Below, in pieces: positions 24,807-34,333 of a stretch of 51,926 bases of DNA. The translations under genes were made by a program, and so were the position numbers. Positions within the stretch are counted from its first letter, which is position 1; each line of letters begins with the position of its first letter. The notes under the pieces were generated by a model. That model did no database searches, was not told where the DNA came from, and saw nothing but the letters and a program-made list of their open reading frames with translations. Origin of the DNA: an uncultured Pelagibacteraceae bacterium (lineage in GTDB: Bacteria; Pseudomonadota; Alphaproteobacteria; Pelagibacterales; Pelagibacteraceae); contig CACENB010000006.1 of assembly GCA_902561015.1 (NCBI GenBank), positions 1 to 51,926 on the forward strand, written 5' to 3'.

Positions 24807-24844
24807 GTTATAAAATTTATAAATTTTTAATATATATAAACCAA

Positions 24845-25840
24845 GTGAAAATATTAATTACTGGATGTGCTGGATTCATTGGATTTCATTTATCAAAGTT
24901 TTTAAGCAAAAAATATACTGTTTTAGGTATAGATAACATCAATAACTATTATAGTACTAGTTTAAAATATTCAAGAATTAACTTTTTAAAAAAAATTTCA
25001 CCGAAAAATTTTATTTTTTATAAAATCGATATTTCAAACTTTAGTAAATTAGAAAAGGTATTTAAATCTCATAAAGTTGATATAGTTGTTAATTTGGCAG
25101 CCCAAGCAGGTGTGAGGTATTCATTAATTCACCCAGACAAGTACGTAAAAAGTAATTTAAATGGTTTTTTTAATATTTTAGAGATATCAAGAAAAAATAA
25201 TGTTAAACATTTTTTATACGCTAGCACTAGTAGTGTTTATGGCAAAAGAAAGATCAACGATAAACTATCTGAGAACGACCGAGTTGATTTCCCAATTCAA
25301 TTTTATGCTGCTACAAAAAAATCAAATGAATTAATTGCTCATTCCTATAGTAGTCTCTTCAAAATTCCAACAACTGGGTTGAGATTTTTTACAGTTTATG
25401 GTCCTTGGGGTAGACCGGATATGTCTCTGTTTAAATTTACAAAAAATATTTTAGAAAATAAAAAAATTGATATTTTTAATCGTGGAAATCATGTCAGAGA
25501 TTTTACATATATAGATGATGTTATTAAAATGGTTAGTAAATTAATTTTTAAAAAACCAAAAATTCATAAAAAAATAACAACAAAAAAAAGCGATGCCCCA
25601 TTCAGAGTAATTAATATAGGCAATGATAAGCCTGTAGGTCTTTTAAAATTTATACAAATTCTTGAAAATACATTAGGAAAAAAAGCAAAAAAAAATTTTT
25701 TAAGTTTACAAAAGGGAGATGTTATCAAAACACAGTGTGATACTACTGAATTGAAGAAATTAATAAAAATTAAGCCAACTTCTTTAGAAAAAGGAACAGA
25801 AAACTTTGTTAAATGGTACAAAGATTACTACAAAATATAG
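24845..25840 (+). CDS. UDP-glucuronate 4-epimerase-like SDR enzyme
   Basis: A 331-residue extended SDR epimerase; I take the GTG at 24845, since an in-frame ATG at 24776 would extend into the divergent NeuB gene and precede the T-G-C-A-G-F-I-G NAD loop with unrelated residues. N-L-A-A-Q-A-G-V-R-Y-S, S-S-V-Y-G and Y-A-A-T-K-K are the family's NAD and catalytic blocks; R-F-F-T-V-Y-G-P-W-G-R-P-D-M is characteristic of UDP-glucuronate 4-epimerases, which make UDP-galacturonate. An insertion of basic residues lies about residue 240. It starts a long + strand run of glycan genes. Confidence 0.82.
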   Translation: MKILITGCAGFIGFHLSKFLSKKYTVLGIDNINNYYSTSLKYSRINFLKKISPKNFIFYKIDISNFSKLEKVFKSHKVDIVVNLAAQAGVRYSLIHPDKYVKSNLNGFFNILEISRKNNVKHFLYASTSSVYGKRKINDKLSENDRVDFPIQFYAATKKSNELIAHSYSSLFKIPTTGLRFFTVYGPWGRPDMSLFKFTKNILENKKIDIFNRGNHVRDFTYIDDVIKMVSKLIFKKPKIHKKITTKKSDAPFRVINIGNDKPVGLLKFIQILENTLGKKAKKNFLSLQKGDVIKTQCDTTELKKLIKIKPTSLEKGTENFVKWYKDYYKI

Positions 25841-25878
25841 TCATAATCATTTTTTAATTTGAGGAAAATTTCGACTTA

Positions 25879-26967
25879 ATGAAAAAACAAATTGTTTTTG
25901 TAATGTCCTCACTTTATTTAGGTGGTGCAGAAAAAAATATGGTAGAGATAGCAAATTATCTTGCATCTAAAAAAAAATTTAAAATCGATTTTTTTATAAT
26001 TAAAAACAAAAGTAAAAAAGAATACAAATTAAATCCTACAATCAGTAAATATTATTTAAATTATGAAAAAACAAGATATTCATTTTTTAAATTAGTGAGG
26101 TTATTTTCTCAAAAAAAGTATGATTTTGTATTTACCTCAATAATAAATACTTCATTTCTGGTATTATTAGTGAAAAAAATTTTTTGTTTTAATTTTAAAG
26201 TTTTGATAAGAGAATCTAATTTTCCACCAGAACCATTAAAATTTAAAAAAAATTTTAATAACTACCTAAATCTCCTTCTTAGAAAAAGTTTTGTATGGGC
26301 TGATTATTTAATTTGTCCTAATAATGAAATTAGAAATTATTTTAAAAACAAAAATATTAAAAAAATTATAACGCTTTATAATCCTATTGATAAAAAAAAA
26401 ATAGAAAGACTAGCGAAATTAAGAATTGATAATAGGTTCGCTGAAAAGAAATTCATTTTATTTATAGGACATAATAAGTTTCAGAAAAATATTGAACTAG
26501 CAATATATAGTTTTGATAAGATTATAAAAAAAAATACAAAATTAAATCTCATAATTCTTGGAAGAAATTATTCTTCAGACTTTATTAAAAATTTTTCAAT
26601 CTCAAATTATACAAGCAAAAAAATACATTTTTTAGGTGAGAAATACAATCCTTATAATTATATTAAAAATTCTAAATTAGTAATTTCTACCTCAAGATGG
26701 GAGGGAATGCCAAATTCAATTTTGGAGACTTTATTTTTAAATAAGAAAATATTAATAACAAATTTCAAATCTGGACCAAAAGATATATTAAAATTAGGTG
26801 GTAACTTAGAAAAATGTGACTCTTTTGATGACAAAAAGTTTAGTCTTTATCTGCAAAAATCTTTAGACAGTGTAGTAAAAATTGACAACTCAGCATTTAT
26901 AAAAAACTATAATGAAAAATTTAAACTTGGGATCAAATCTATCGTCAGCATAATTGAAAAAGAATAA
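25879..26967 (+). CDS. GT4-type glycosyltransferase
   Basis: A 362-residue GT-B enzyme. The N-terminal S-S-L-Y-L-G-G-A-E-K-N-M-V-E loop and the C-terminal S-T-S-R-W-E-G-M-P-N-S-I-L-E donor motif (E-x7-E) are typical of family 4 transferases. It lies 38 bases after the epimerase; a GAGG lies upstream but too far for an ideal ribosome-binding site. Its TAA is followed immediately by the next ATG with no gap. Donor and acceptor are not predictable. Confidence 0.85.
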   Translation: MKKQIVFVMSSLYLGGAEKNMVEIANYLASKKKFKIDFFIIKNKSKKEYKLNPTISKYYLNYEKTRYSFFKLVRLFSQKKYDFVFTSIINTSFLVLLVKKIFCFNFKVLIRESNFPPEPLKFKKNFNNYLNLLLRKSFVWADYLICPNNEIRNYFKNKNIKKIITLYNPIDKKKIERLAKLRIDNRFAEKKFILFIGHNKFQKNIELAIYSFDKIIKKNTKLNLIILGRNYSSDFIKNFSISNYTSKKIHFLGEKYNPYNYIKNSKLVISTSRWEGMPNSILETLFLNKKILITNFKSGPKDILKLGGNLEKCDSFDDKKFSLYLQKSLDSVVKIDNSAFIKNYNEKFKLGIKSIVSIIEKE

Positions 26968-28065
26968 ATGAAAAAAAATTTTGTAATAATTTCTAATGAT
27001 ACTAAGCAATTTTTATCTCATAGAATTCACTTAATTAAGATTTTAAAAAATTTGAATTTTAATGTTTTTATTCTATGTCCAAAAAACGATAAAGTTTTTG
27101 AAAAACTTAATGTAAATTTTATAAATTTTGATATCGGTAGAAAAAAAAAATTTTTTTTATTTGAAATTTTTAGTTTAATTAAATTTTTTTTTATTCTTAA
27201 AAATTTAAAACCTGATGTAATTCAATCAATTGCTATTAAACCCTCTTTATATTCATTAGTTTGTGGAAAAATATTAAATAATACAAAGTGTATTATTAAT
27301 ATTACAGGATTAGGGTATATTTTTAATAATAAAAATAGTTTTTTATTACAAAAAATTATAACAGGTATTTTCAAAACATTTAAACAAGAAAAAAATGTAT
27401 TTATTTTTCAGAATAAATTTGAAAAAAATTTTTTTATTAAAAACCGTATATGTAAAGAATTTCAATCAAAATTAGTTGAGGGAAGTCCTATAAAAAAAAT
27501 TTTAAAAAAAAGAAATATTGATAAAAAGAAAAATATAATTTGTGTTTCTAGGATGTTGTACGATAAAGGAATAATAGACTTTATAGATTGTTCAAAAAGA
27601 ATAATTGATAAAAATTATGATTTTAATTTTTTTTTAATAGGTTCAATTGATGAGGAAAATAAGTCTTCAATTAAAAAAAACCATTTAACAAAATTGATTG
27701 AAAATAATAAAAAAATTAAATGGCTTGGATATCAGCAAAACCTAGAAAAAATATTTGATGAAGCTATTGTTATGTGTTTTCCTTCATATCATGAAGGCTC
27801 ACCGAGGGTTTTAATAGAGGCCATCAGCAGGGGTCTGCCGATAATTGCATATAATATTCCAGGCTGTAGAACTATAGTTAAAAATAATTTTAATGGTTAT
27901 TTAGTTAAAAAAAAAAATATTAATTTATTAACATCAAGATTAGTAAAACTTCTTGAAAATAAGAAAAAATTAAAAAGATTTTCATTAAATTCAAATTTAA
28001 TGGCAAATAAATTCTTATTGACTAATATGAATACTATTTACAAAAATATTTATAAAAAGATTTGA
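26968..28065 (+). CDS. GT4-type glycosyltransferase
   Basis: A 365-residue GT-B enzyme. Q-S-I-A-I-K-P-S-L-Y and N-I-T-G-L-G-Y are blocks of the WbpX/PglA/CapM-like group of family 4 transferases; C-V-S-R-M-L-Y-D-K-G and F-P-S-Y-H-E-G-S-P-R-V-L-I-E form the donor site. Group members often add the second sugar to an undecaprenyl-diphosphate-linked HexNAc, which fits the WecA-type gene 2.4 kb downstream. It is joined end to end with the previous glycosyltransferase and 1 base from the dehydrogenase gene. Confidence 0.85.
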   Translation: MKKNFVIISNDTKQFLSHRIHLIKILKNLNFNVFILCPKNDKVFEKLNVNFINFDIGRKKKFFLFEIFSLIKFFFILKNLKPDVIQSIAIKPSLYSLVCGKILNNTKCIINITGLGYIFNNKNSFLLQKIITGIFKTFKQEKNVFIFQNKFEKNFFIKNRICKEFQSKLVEGSPIKKILKKRNIDKKKNIICVSRMLYDKGIIDFIDCSKRIIDKNYDFNFFLIGSIDEENKSSIKKNHLTKLIENNKKIKWLGYQQNLEKIFDEAIVMCFPSYHEGSPRVLIEAISRGLPIIAYNIPGCRTIVKNNFNGYLVKKKNINLLTSRLVKLLENKKKLKRFSLNSNLMANKFLLTNMNTIYKNIYKKI

Positions 28066-28066
28066 T

Positions 28067-29308
28067 ATGCACAAAATTGCTATAATAGGATTAGGTTATG
28101 TCGGTTTACCTTTAGCTGTAGCCTTTGGAAAAAAATTTGATGTTATTGGATTTGATTTAAATGAAAGAAGAATAAATAATTTAAAATCTAAAAAAGATAC
28201 AAACAATGAATTTAATAAACTTGAGCTTAAAAAGACTTCAATAAAATATACTAATAGACCTTCGGATTTACATGACTGCAATATATATATAGTAACCGTG
28301 CCAACTCCGGTTACAAAAAAAAATTTGCCAGACTTAAATCCAATTACAAAAGCAACATTATGTATATCAAAATACTTAAAAAAAAAAGATATTGTTATAT
28401 ATGAGTCTACAGTTTTCCCAGGTGTTACTGAAGAGTATTGTGCTCCTCTATTAGAAAGAAAATCAAAATTAAAATTCAATGTTGATTTTTTTTGTGGATA
28501 TTCACCAGAGAGAATTAATCCAGGAGATAAACTACATACATTAGAAAAAATTATTAAAATTGTCTCTGCTTCAAACGATTGGTCATTACGAATTATTAAA
28601 AATATTTATGGAAAGATTATTAAAAATAAAATTTATATTGCTAAAAATATTAGAACTGCAGAGGCAGCGAAAATAATTGAAAATACTCAAAGGGATTTGA
28701 ACATAAGTTTAATTAATGAATGTGCAATTTTATTTAATAAAATGAATATCGGTATATTTGATGTATTGAAAGCCGCATCTACAAAATGGAATTTTTTAAA
28801 TTTTTATCCTGGTTTAGTAGGTGGTCATTGTATAGGTGTAGACCCGTATTATTTGACTTATAAAGCCAAACAAATTGGAATTAAGCCAAAAGTAATTCTT
28901 GCAGGCAGAAAAGTAAATAATTACATGCCAACTCATGTAGCAAAAATTTTGCTTAAAAATTTAAAAAAAAAGACAAAAAAGAAAAATTTTAAGATAATTA
29001 TTTTTGGTGCAACTTTCAAAGAAAATATATCTGACATCAGAAATTCAAAAATACTAGAAGTTGGAAAAATTTTAAAAAAAAAAGGTCATAATATTCATTT
29101 TATTGATTATAACATTCAAGAACTTAAAGATCATATTCTTGTTAAAAAATTGAAAAAAAATACCTATGATGGAATACTGCTTGGCGTACCTCATAAAAGA
29201 TATTTAAAAATGCAAATTAGTAAATTAAGAAAGATAGCAAAAAAAAATCACGTCATTTTCGATATAACAAACAAGTACGGAATGAAAAAGGAAATTCTAA
29301 GTTTATAA
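28067..29308 (+). CDS. UDP-N-acetylhexosamine 6-dehydrogenase (TviB/WbpA-type)
   Basis: A 413-residue nucleotide-sugar dehydrogenase. The NAD loop is G-L-G-Y-V-G-L-P-L-A near the N-terminus, with V-P-T-P-V, E-S-T-V-F-P-G-V-T and Y-S-P-E-R-I-N-P-G-D; L-V-G-G-H-C-I-G-V-D-P-Y-Y-L carries the catalytic cysteine. The S-P-E-R-I-N-P-G-D block is typical of the UDP-GlcNAc/GalNAc dehydrogenase branch rather than UDP-glucose dehydrogenase. It oxidises C6 twice to give a uronic acid. It is followed by an opposing SGNH gene 7 bases away. Confidence 0.85.
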   Translation: MHKIAIIGLGYVGLPLAVAFGKKFDVIGFDLNERRINNLKSKKDTNNEFNKLELKKTSIKYTNRPSDLHDCNIYIVTVPTPVTKKNLPDLNPITKATLCISKYLKKKDIVIYESTVFPGVTEEYCAPLLERKSKLKFNVDFFCGYSPERINPGDKLHTLEKIIKIVSASNDWSLRIIKNIYGKIIKNKIYIAKNIRTAEAAKIIENTQRDLNISLINECAILFNKMNIGIFDVLKAASTKWNFLNFYPGLVGGHCIGVDPYYLTYKAKQIGIKPKVILAGRKVNNYMPTHVAKILLKNLKKKTKKKNFKIIIFGATFKENISDIRNSKILEVGKILKKKGHNIHFIDYNIQELKDHILVKKLKKNTYDGILLGVPHKRYLKMQISKLRKIAKKNHVIFDITNKYGMKKEILSL

Positions 29309-29315
29309 TTTTTTA

Positions 29316-30326
29316 TTAATTACTAATTTTTTCCAAAATAATTTTTGCTATTTCTTTATTACCTTCCTTCGTAAAATGAATTCTGTCACAAAAAAGTTTG
29401 TCAAAATCGTTAATTTTATCGATCTCTTCTCTTGTATCAATCCATTTTAATTCAGGAAATTTTTCAAGTATTTTTTTTATATTAGGAAAAAAGTAATTTT
29501 CTCCAAAGTCACTTTTTAAATTTAAAAAATCATTTTTAGTAAATAAAGTAATAATGTAAAATTTTGAATTTATCTTTTGAGATAATTGAATTGCCTTAAA
29601 AGTGTTTAAATTATAATTTTCTATTGCAATATTATAATCATCTAAAATTTGTATTGGTTTTTTTTGATTATCAAAATTTACTATTCGTTTAATTACTTCT
29701 TTAAAAAAATAGTATGACACAAAATTTTTATAAAAAGATAGATCAATTCTATTTAATAATAAAATGAAGTTATTTTTATGAAAGTTTACTTTTTGATCGA
29801 TTTTAATTTTATCTTTATTTAACTCTAATCCTGTAAAAAGAACATCTTGCTCATTGACATAATTTGCCCAAAGAATAATATCTGGTTTCATACCATCTTT
29901 TTGGAGTTCACTTTGTAGAATTTTAATTGAAAAATCTGTATTTCTCCCAGATTTTGCGAAATTAATGACGTTTGTCCCTGGATAATTTGATAACTCGATA
30001 GACCATGAGGTGTTGTTAGTATTCCTGCATGCAACGTCTGATGTCGATCCACCAAAAACCCAAATTATCTGATTAAGATTATTTTTTTTTTCGATTTTTT
30101 TTGTTTTATTAATCTGAAATTCAGTATTTAAAATATTGATTTTCAAATCGCTTAGATCAAATATTTGTATATTAATTTTTTTATTGAAACCATAAAAGTA
30201 TATATCCTTATTTTTAGATATAAAATTTATTAAAATCCTACTAAATAATTCGAGAGCTAAAAAAAATAATAAGGTAATTAAAATGATTATTATAGTTTCT
30301 GAAATAATTGATGTTATTTTTTTCAT
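29316..30326 (-). CDS. Membrane-anchored SGNH-like protein (second copy type)
   Basis: A 336-residue protein from the ATG at 30326; a TTG at 30347 would add seven residues but is a weaker start. One membrane segment near residues 10-35 is followed by a periplasmic-type SGNH domain: V-F-G-G-S-T-S-D (block I serine), S-G-R-N-T-D (block II), N-Y-V-N-E (block III) and D-R-I-H-F-T-K-E-G-N (catalytic Asp-His). It is distant from the protein at 4852-6051, which has three membrane segments. It may add or remove acyl groups on the exported glycan. It is alone on the - strand within a + strand run and diverges from the WecA-type gene over 117 bases of AT-rich sequence. Confidence 0.68.
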   Translation of the reverse strand: MKKITSIISETIIIILITLLFFLALELFSRILINFISKNKDIYFYGFNKKINIQIFDLSDLKINILNTEFQINKTKKIEKKNNLNQIIWVFGGSTSDVACRNTNNTSWSIELSNYPGTNVINFAKSGRNTDFSIKILQSELQKDGMKPDIILWANYVNEQDVLFTGLELNKDKIKIDQKVNFHKNNFILLLNRIDLSFYKNFVSYYFFKEVIKRIVNFDNQKKPIQILDDYNIAIENYNLNTFKAIQLSQKINSKFYIITLFTKNDFLNLKSDFGENYFFPNIKKILEKFPELKWIDTREEIDKINDFDKLFCDRIHFTKEGNKEIAKIILEKISN

Positions 30327-30443
30327 ACTTTTTAATTTATTAACCAAACATTATTGTTTAATTTTTTTCTTTCAATATATACATAAATAAATACAAGAAA
30401 ATTTATTATATTATAAAAACGTGGTATAGAAATTGTAGAAAGT

Positions 30444-31445
30444 ATGATTGAAAATTTTAATAGTATAATCATTTTATTAATAAGTATTTTTATTTTTTTC
30501 CTAATCTTTAATAGATATAATTATAGTATTTCACAATATTTAAAATTAGTTGATCATCCAAACTCAAGTTTAAAGGCTCATAAAAAACCTACTCCAATAA
30601 CGGGTGGAATATTTCTTTACGTGTGTTTAATTATAATTATTTTTTTTCAAAAATCCCACAACAATGAAGCAATATTATACTTAAATTATTTAGATTTTTT
30701 TTTTGTTTCATGCTTATTTTATTTTGGAATTTTAGATGATAAATTTAATTTAGGTCCAAACATAAAACTTTTAGTTTTAGCTTTGACTATTTTTTTACTT
30801 TTATTATTTAATAATTTTTTGCTGATAAATAAAATTGAAATAACGAGTATAAATTTAAGTTTTAATGTTATGTCAATTAATTATTTTATAACTGCTCTCT
30901 CTATATTATTATTTATTAACGCTTCAAATATGTTTGATGGTTTGGATGGTCAATCAGGATTTTATTTTTTAATTTTATTTCTATTTTTGGGTTTAACTAC
31001 TAAATTTAATTTAATTTTATTTGGTTTAATTTTTAGTATTGTATTATTCCTTATTCTTAATTTAAAAAAAAAAATATTTTTAGGTGACAGTGGAATTTTT
31101 TTGCTATCTTCAATATTTTCTATAATGGTAATTTCAAATTATCAAACTGGAAAATTAATTTCAGAAGAGATTTTCCTTTTAATGATGATCCCGGGAATAG
31201 ACATGTTTAGACTATTTGTCGAGAGAATAGCCAGAAAACAAAATCCTTTCAAAGGAGATAGAAATCATCTACATCATATTTTATTAAATAGTTTTAGTGA
31301 AAAAAAAGTTTTACAAATAATAATCTTCTTAATATTGATACCAAATTTAATATCATATTTTTTTGATTATCATATATATTTAATCGCTTTATCTCTATTG
31401 GGATACTTAGGAATATTTTTTTATTTCAAAAAAAAAAATGTATAA
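30444..31445 (+). CDS. WecA/MraY-family undecaprenyl-phosphate glycosylphosphotransferase
   Basis: A 333-residue polytopic membrane protein. The cytoplasmic loops keep the family signatures: D-H-P-N-S-S-L-K-A-H-K-K-P-T-P, F-G-I-L-D-D-K, N-A-S-N-M-F-D-G-L-D-G, F-L-G-D-S-G and D-R-N-H-L-H-H-I-L. The HLHH loop places it with WecA-like enzymes rather than MraY. It would start the glycan by moving a HexNAc-1-phosphate onto undecaprenyl phosphate. An 11-base A run (31428-31438) crosses the end of the gene and includes the first base of the next ATG, giving an 8-base overlap. Confidence 0.9.
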   Translation: MIENFNSIIILLISIFIFFLIFNRYNYSISQYLKLVDHPNSSLKAHKKPTPITGGIFLYVCLIIIIFFQKSHNNEAILYLNYLDFFFVSCLFYFGILDDKFNLGPNIKLLVLALTIFLLLLFNNFLLINKIEITSINLSFNVMSINYFITALSILLFINASNMFDGLDGQSGFYFLILFLFLGLTTKFNLILFGLIFSIVLFLILNLKKKIFLGDSGIFLLSSIFSIMVISNYQTGKLISEEIFLLMMIPGIDMFRLFVERIARKQNPFKGDRNHLHHILLNSFSEKKVLQIIIFLILIPNLISYFFDYHIYLIALSLLGYLGIFFYFKKKNV

Positions 31446-32727
31446 AATTAAATTTAGCAAACTCAATCCCTATTATTTAATAATTATTTTACCATTATTG
31501 TTAGTCACAGGACCTTTGTTAGCTGACTCTTGTTTGGTTATTCTTTCTTTATACTTTATTTACAAAAATAATTTAGAAATAAAGAAATATTTTAATAATG
31601 AATTTTTGTTTAGAATTTTGATTTATTTTTTTTCTTATAATGTTTTAGTTTCATTGTTCGCTGAGGATATTTTTCTGTCACTGAAAAGTTCAATCACCCA
31701 TTTTAGATTTATAATTTTTGCATTTGTGTTTGTTTACATATTTGAAAATTTTTTAGTAATAAGAAAAATGTTTTTTTGGTTTTTATTTTATACAGTTTTG
31801 TTAGTATCAATTGATGCAACTATTCAATTTTACTTAGAAAAAAACCTTTTAGGTTGGACTTCTCAATCAGGAGGAAGAGTAAGTGGATTATTCGGAACAG
31901 AGTATATTTTAGGATCTTATTTATCAAAAATGTTACCTTTACTCATTTCTCTAAAAATTTTTTTAGAGGAAAAAAATGAAATCAACTTAAATCGTTATCT
32001 TTATCTTTTTAATATAGCGATATCTTTTTTTGCAATTATTTTTTCAGGAGAGAGAGTATCAATTTTTTCAATAACTTTGTTTATTTTTGTGTACATTCTT
32101 TTCATAAATAATCAGGATATAAGAAAAAAAATTATTTTAATTGGTGCATTTATTTTTGCGAGCTTTATAACAATCTACTCCTCAGAACAACTAAGAGAAA
32201 GAATTATATATTTAACCTTAGGAAACTTGTCATTTTTAAGTGAAGATATTGATACTAATAAAATCTCAGAAAAGACACAATATGTAGATCCTAAAAACAT
32301 TCACCAAAATGTTAAACACCTTCTGGTAGCAAAGGAAATTTTCAAAGAAAATCCGATATTTGGAAATGGTAATAAAATGTTCGGAAAAATTTGTTTTGAG
32401 AGATATTTTGTTGATGATGGTAGATGTTCAACCCACCCTCACAATTTTTTGACGCAAGTACTTGTAGAAAACGGTATAATTGGAGCAATTTTTTATTTAT
32501 CAATTTTTTTTTATATTTTTAAAATTTTCATATCAAATTTTTTTTCAAAACAAAAAAAATCTAAAAGTTTACTATCAATTTCTTGTTTAAGTTTAATAAT
32601 TTTAATGCCAATTATTCCTTCAGGAAATTTTTTCAATAATTGGTTAAATATTAATATTTTTTTGATTCTTTCATTCTTGATATTCCTGAAGTTAAATCAA
32701 TCAAATATATTAAAAAAAAATAAATGA
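31438..32727 (+). CDS. Wzy/WaaL O-antigen polymerase or ligase
   Basis: A 429-residue hydrophobic protein with about ten membrane segments. The long periplasmic loop ends with F-G-N-G-N-K and a T-H-P-H-N-F-L-T-Q-V-L-V-E-N-G-I-I-G block, the conserved histidine region of the Wzy_C/O-antigen ligase family; a second loop has R-V-S-G-L-F-G-T-E. It acts on undecaprenyl-linked glycan in the periplasm. A second, partial member of the family is at the left edge of the window, so polymerase and ligase roles may be split between them. Its TGA overlaps the next ATG (ATGA). Confidence 0.85.
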   Translation: MYKIKFSKLNPYYLIIILPLLLVTGPLLADSCLVILSLYFIYKNNLEIKKYFNNEFLFRILIYFFSYNVLVSLFAEDIFLSLKSSITHFRFIIFAFVFVYIFENFLVIRKMFFWFLFYTVLLVSIDATIQFYLEKNLLGWTSQSGGRVSGLFGTEYILGSYLSKMLPLLISLKIFLEEKNEINLNRYLYLFNIAISFFAIIFSGERVSIFSITLFIFVYILFINNQDIRKKIILIGAFIFASFITIYSSEQLRERIIYLTLGNLSFLSEDIDTNKISEKTQYVDPKNIHQNVKHLLVAKEIFKENPIFGNGNKMFGKICFERYFVDDGRCSTHPHNFLTQVLVENGIIGAIFYLSIFFYIFKIFISNFFSKQKKSKSLLSISCLSLIILMPIIPSGNFFNNWLNINIFLILSFLIFLKLNQSNILKKNK

Positions 32728-34274
32728 ATTTACTCATCTTAATTGAAAATAGAAAAATTAAGAAATGGCATCTGAATTGTATAAAAGAAATAGAAAAAAA
32801 ATTTAATAAGATAATAATTTTAAATTATAACTATAAAAAAAAATACGACTGGAGTAAAATTCTTTATTATTTAATAAAAACGATTTCAAATCCAAATACT
32901 GAAAAAAATTTTTTTAATCAAATGATTGGAAACTTTAAATTTTATGATCAGGAAATTTTTTATAATAATAAATTTTTTAAGTTAGATCAAGGTTTTGATA
33001 ATATTTGTAAAAAAAATCGAGTAGATATTGTTTTAAGATTTGGTTTAGGTATAATAAAAACTAATTCAAAAATTCCAATTTTATCATTTCATCATGGAGA
33101 TCCTTCAAAGTATAGAGGAAGACCAAGTGGATTTTATGAATTATATAATTCTGAAAAAATGATGGGCCAAATTGTTCAAATTATAAGTTCGAATTTAGAT
33201 GGTGGAAAAATTTTAGCTTACGGAGAAAGCAAGGTTGAGCCAAATTCATACTCAAAAACCTTGGAAAATTCATACTCAATATCACATATTTTGTTAAAAA
33301 AGGCATTGCACAGAATAAAAAAAAAAGAATTTATTAAAAAGAGGAAAAATGGAAAAATATATTTCTTACCAAGTAATACGAAAGTATTTTTATTAACTGT
33401 TAAATTATTTTTCAGATCTTTGAATATAATTTTATTAAAATTTTTTTACATAAAAAAATGGAAGATAGCTGTAATTCAATATAAAAAAAAATTTCAATTT
33501 AATATTATTAAGAAATTTTTTTCAAAAAAAAAAGAAATTTACATATCTCCCAATTACAATTTTATTGCTGATCCTTTTTTTTTGAAGAATAATTTAATTT
33601 TTGAAATTACAAAAAAATTTTCACAGAAAGGCAAGATTGCTATTTTTAATAATAAAAAAATTAGCTTGATAAAGAGCAATTCTCAACATATTTCTTTTCC
33701 TTCGACTTTTAATCTAAAGGGTAAAAATAAAGACTTGATTTTTCCTGAAATTGCTAGCTGGTCAACACCTAAACTCTTTGAATTGAGAGATCAAAAATTA
33801 AAAATTTTTAAAAATATTAAAATAAAAGATAATAAAAGAATATTGGATCCAATTTTATTTTTTAAAAATAAGATATATTATATTTTTGGTAATGATATCA
33901 AATATCCTAACATATTGTGTTTGTGGATTGCAAAAAAATTAGATGATAAATTTTATCCACATCCATCGTCACCAGTTAGGCTTTCTCCAAACGGATCAAG
34001 AATGGCAGGTAAAATAATTGAATTAAATGGAAAATTATTTAGAGTAGGTCAAAATAATGAATTTTTTTATGGAAATGGCTTAGTTTTTTTTAAAATTGAT
34101 AAAATTAACGCAAAAGAATTCGTAGAGAGTTATTATACAAGTTTAAATTTATCTAAATTTAAAGGACCCCATACATTTTCTTTGAATGCAAAAAATAAAG
34201 AATTTGCATTAGATTATTATGAAAATAAATTTGAAATATTTGCATTATTAAAAAAAATAAATCCATTCCACTGA
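32724..34274 (+). CDS. Formyltransferase-like domain fused to GINT1-like glycosyltransferase domain
   Basis: A 516-residue two-domain protein. Residues ~1-215 are formyltransferase-like: L-S-F-H-H-G-D-P-S-K-Y-R-G has the His, with Ser where Asn is usual, and S-N-L-D-G-G-K-I gives the Asp. From about residue 270 to the end the pattern I-A-D-P-F-F-L, L-D-P-I-L-F-F, H-P-S-S-P-V-R, S-R-M-A-G-K-I and G-N-G resembles the glucosamine inositolphosphorylceramide transferase 1 N-terminal (beta-propeller-like) domain found in plants and bacterial glycan clusters. Formylation joined to glycan transfer is one reading; the reaction is not established to my knowledge. It overlaps the preceding polymerase by 4 bases. 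Confidence 0.68.
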   Translation: MNLLILIENRKIKKWHLNCIKEIEKKFNKIIILNYNYKKKYDWSKILYYLIKTISNPNTEKNFFNQMIGNFKFYDQEIFYNNKFFKLDQGFDNICKKNRVDIVLRFGLGIIKTNSKIPILSFHHGDPSKYRGRPSGFYELYNSEKMMGQIVQIISSNLDGGKILAYGESKVEPNSYSKTLENSYSISHILLKKALHRIKKKEFIKKRKNGKIYFLPSNTKVFLLTVKLFFRSLNIILLKFFYIKKWKIAVIQYKKKFQFNIIKKFFSKKKEIYISPNYNFIADPFFLKNNLIFEITKKFSQKGKIAIFNNKKISLIKSNSQHISFPSTFNLKGKNKDLIFPEIASWSTPKLFELRDQKLKIFKNIKIKDNKRILDPILFFKNKIYYIFGNDIKYPNILCLWIAKKLDDKFYPHPSSPVRLSPNGSRMAGKIIELNGKLFRVGQNNEFFYGNGLVFFKIDKINAKEFVESYYTSLNLSKFKGPHTFSLNAKNKEFALDYYENKFEIFALLKKINPFH

Positions 34275-34333
34275 AATTTTATGACAATAAAATCGATAAT
34301 TTTATAAAAAATGAAAATAAATTTATTTAAATT

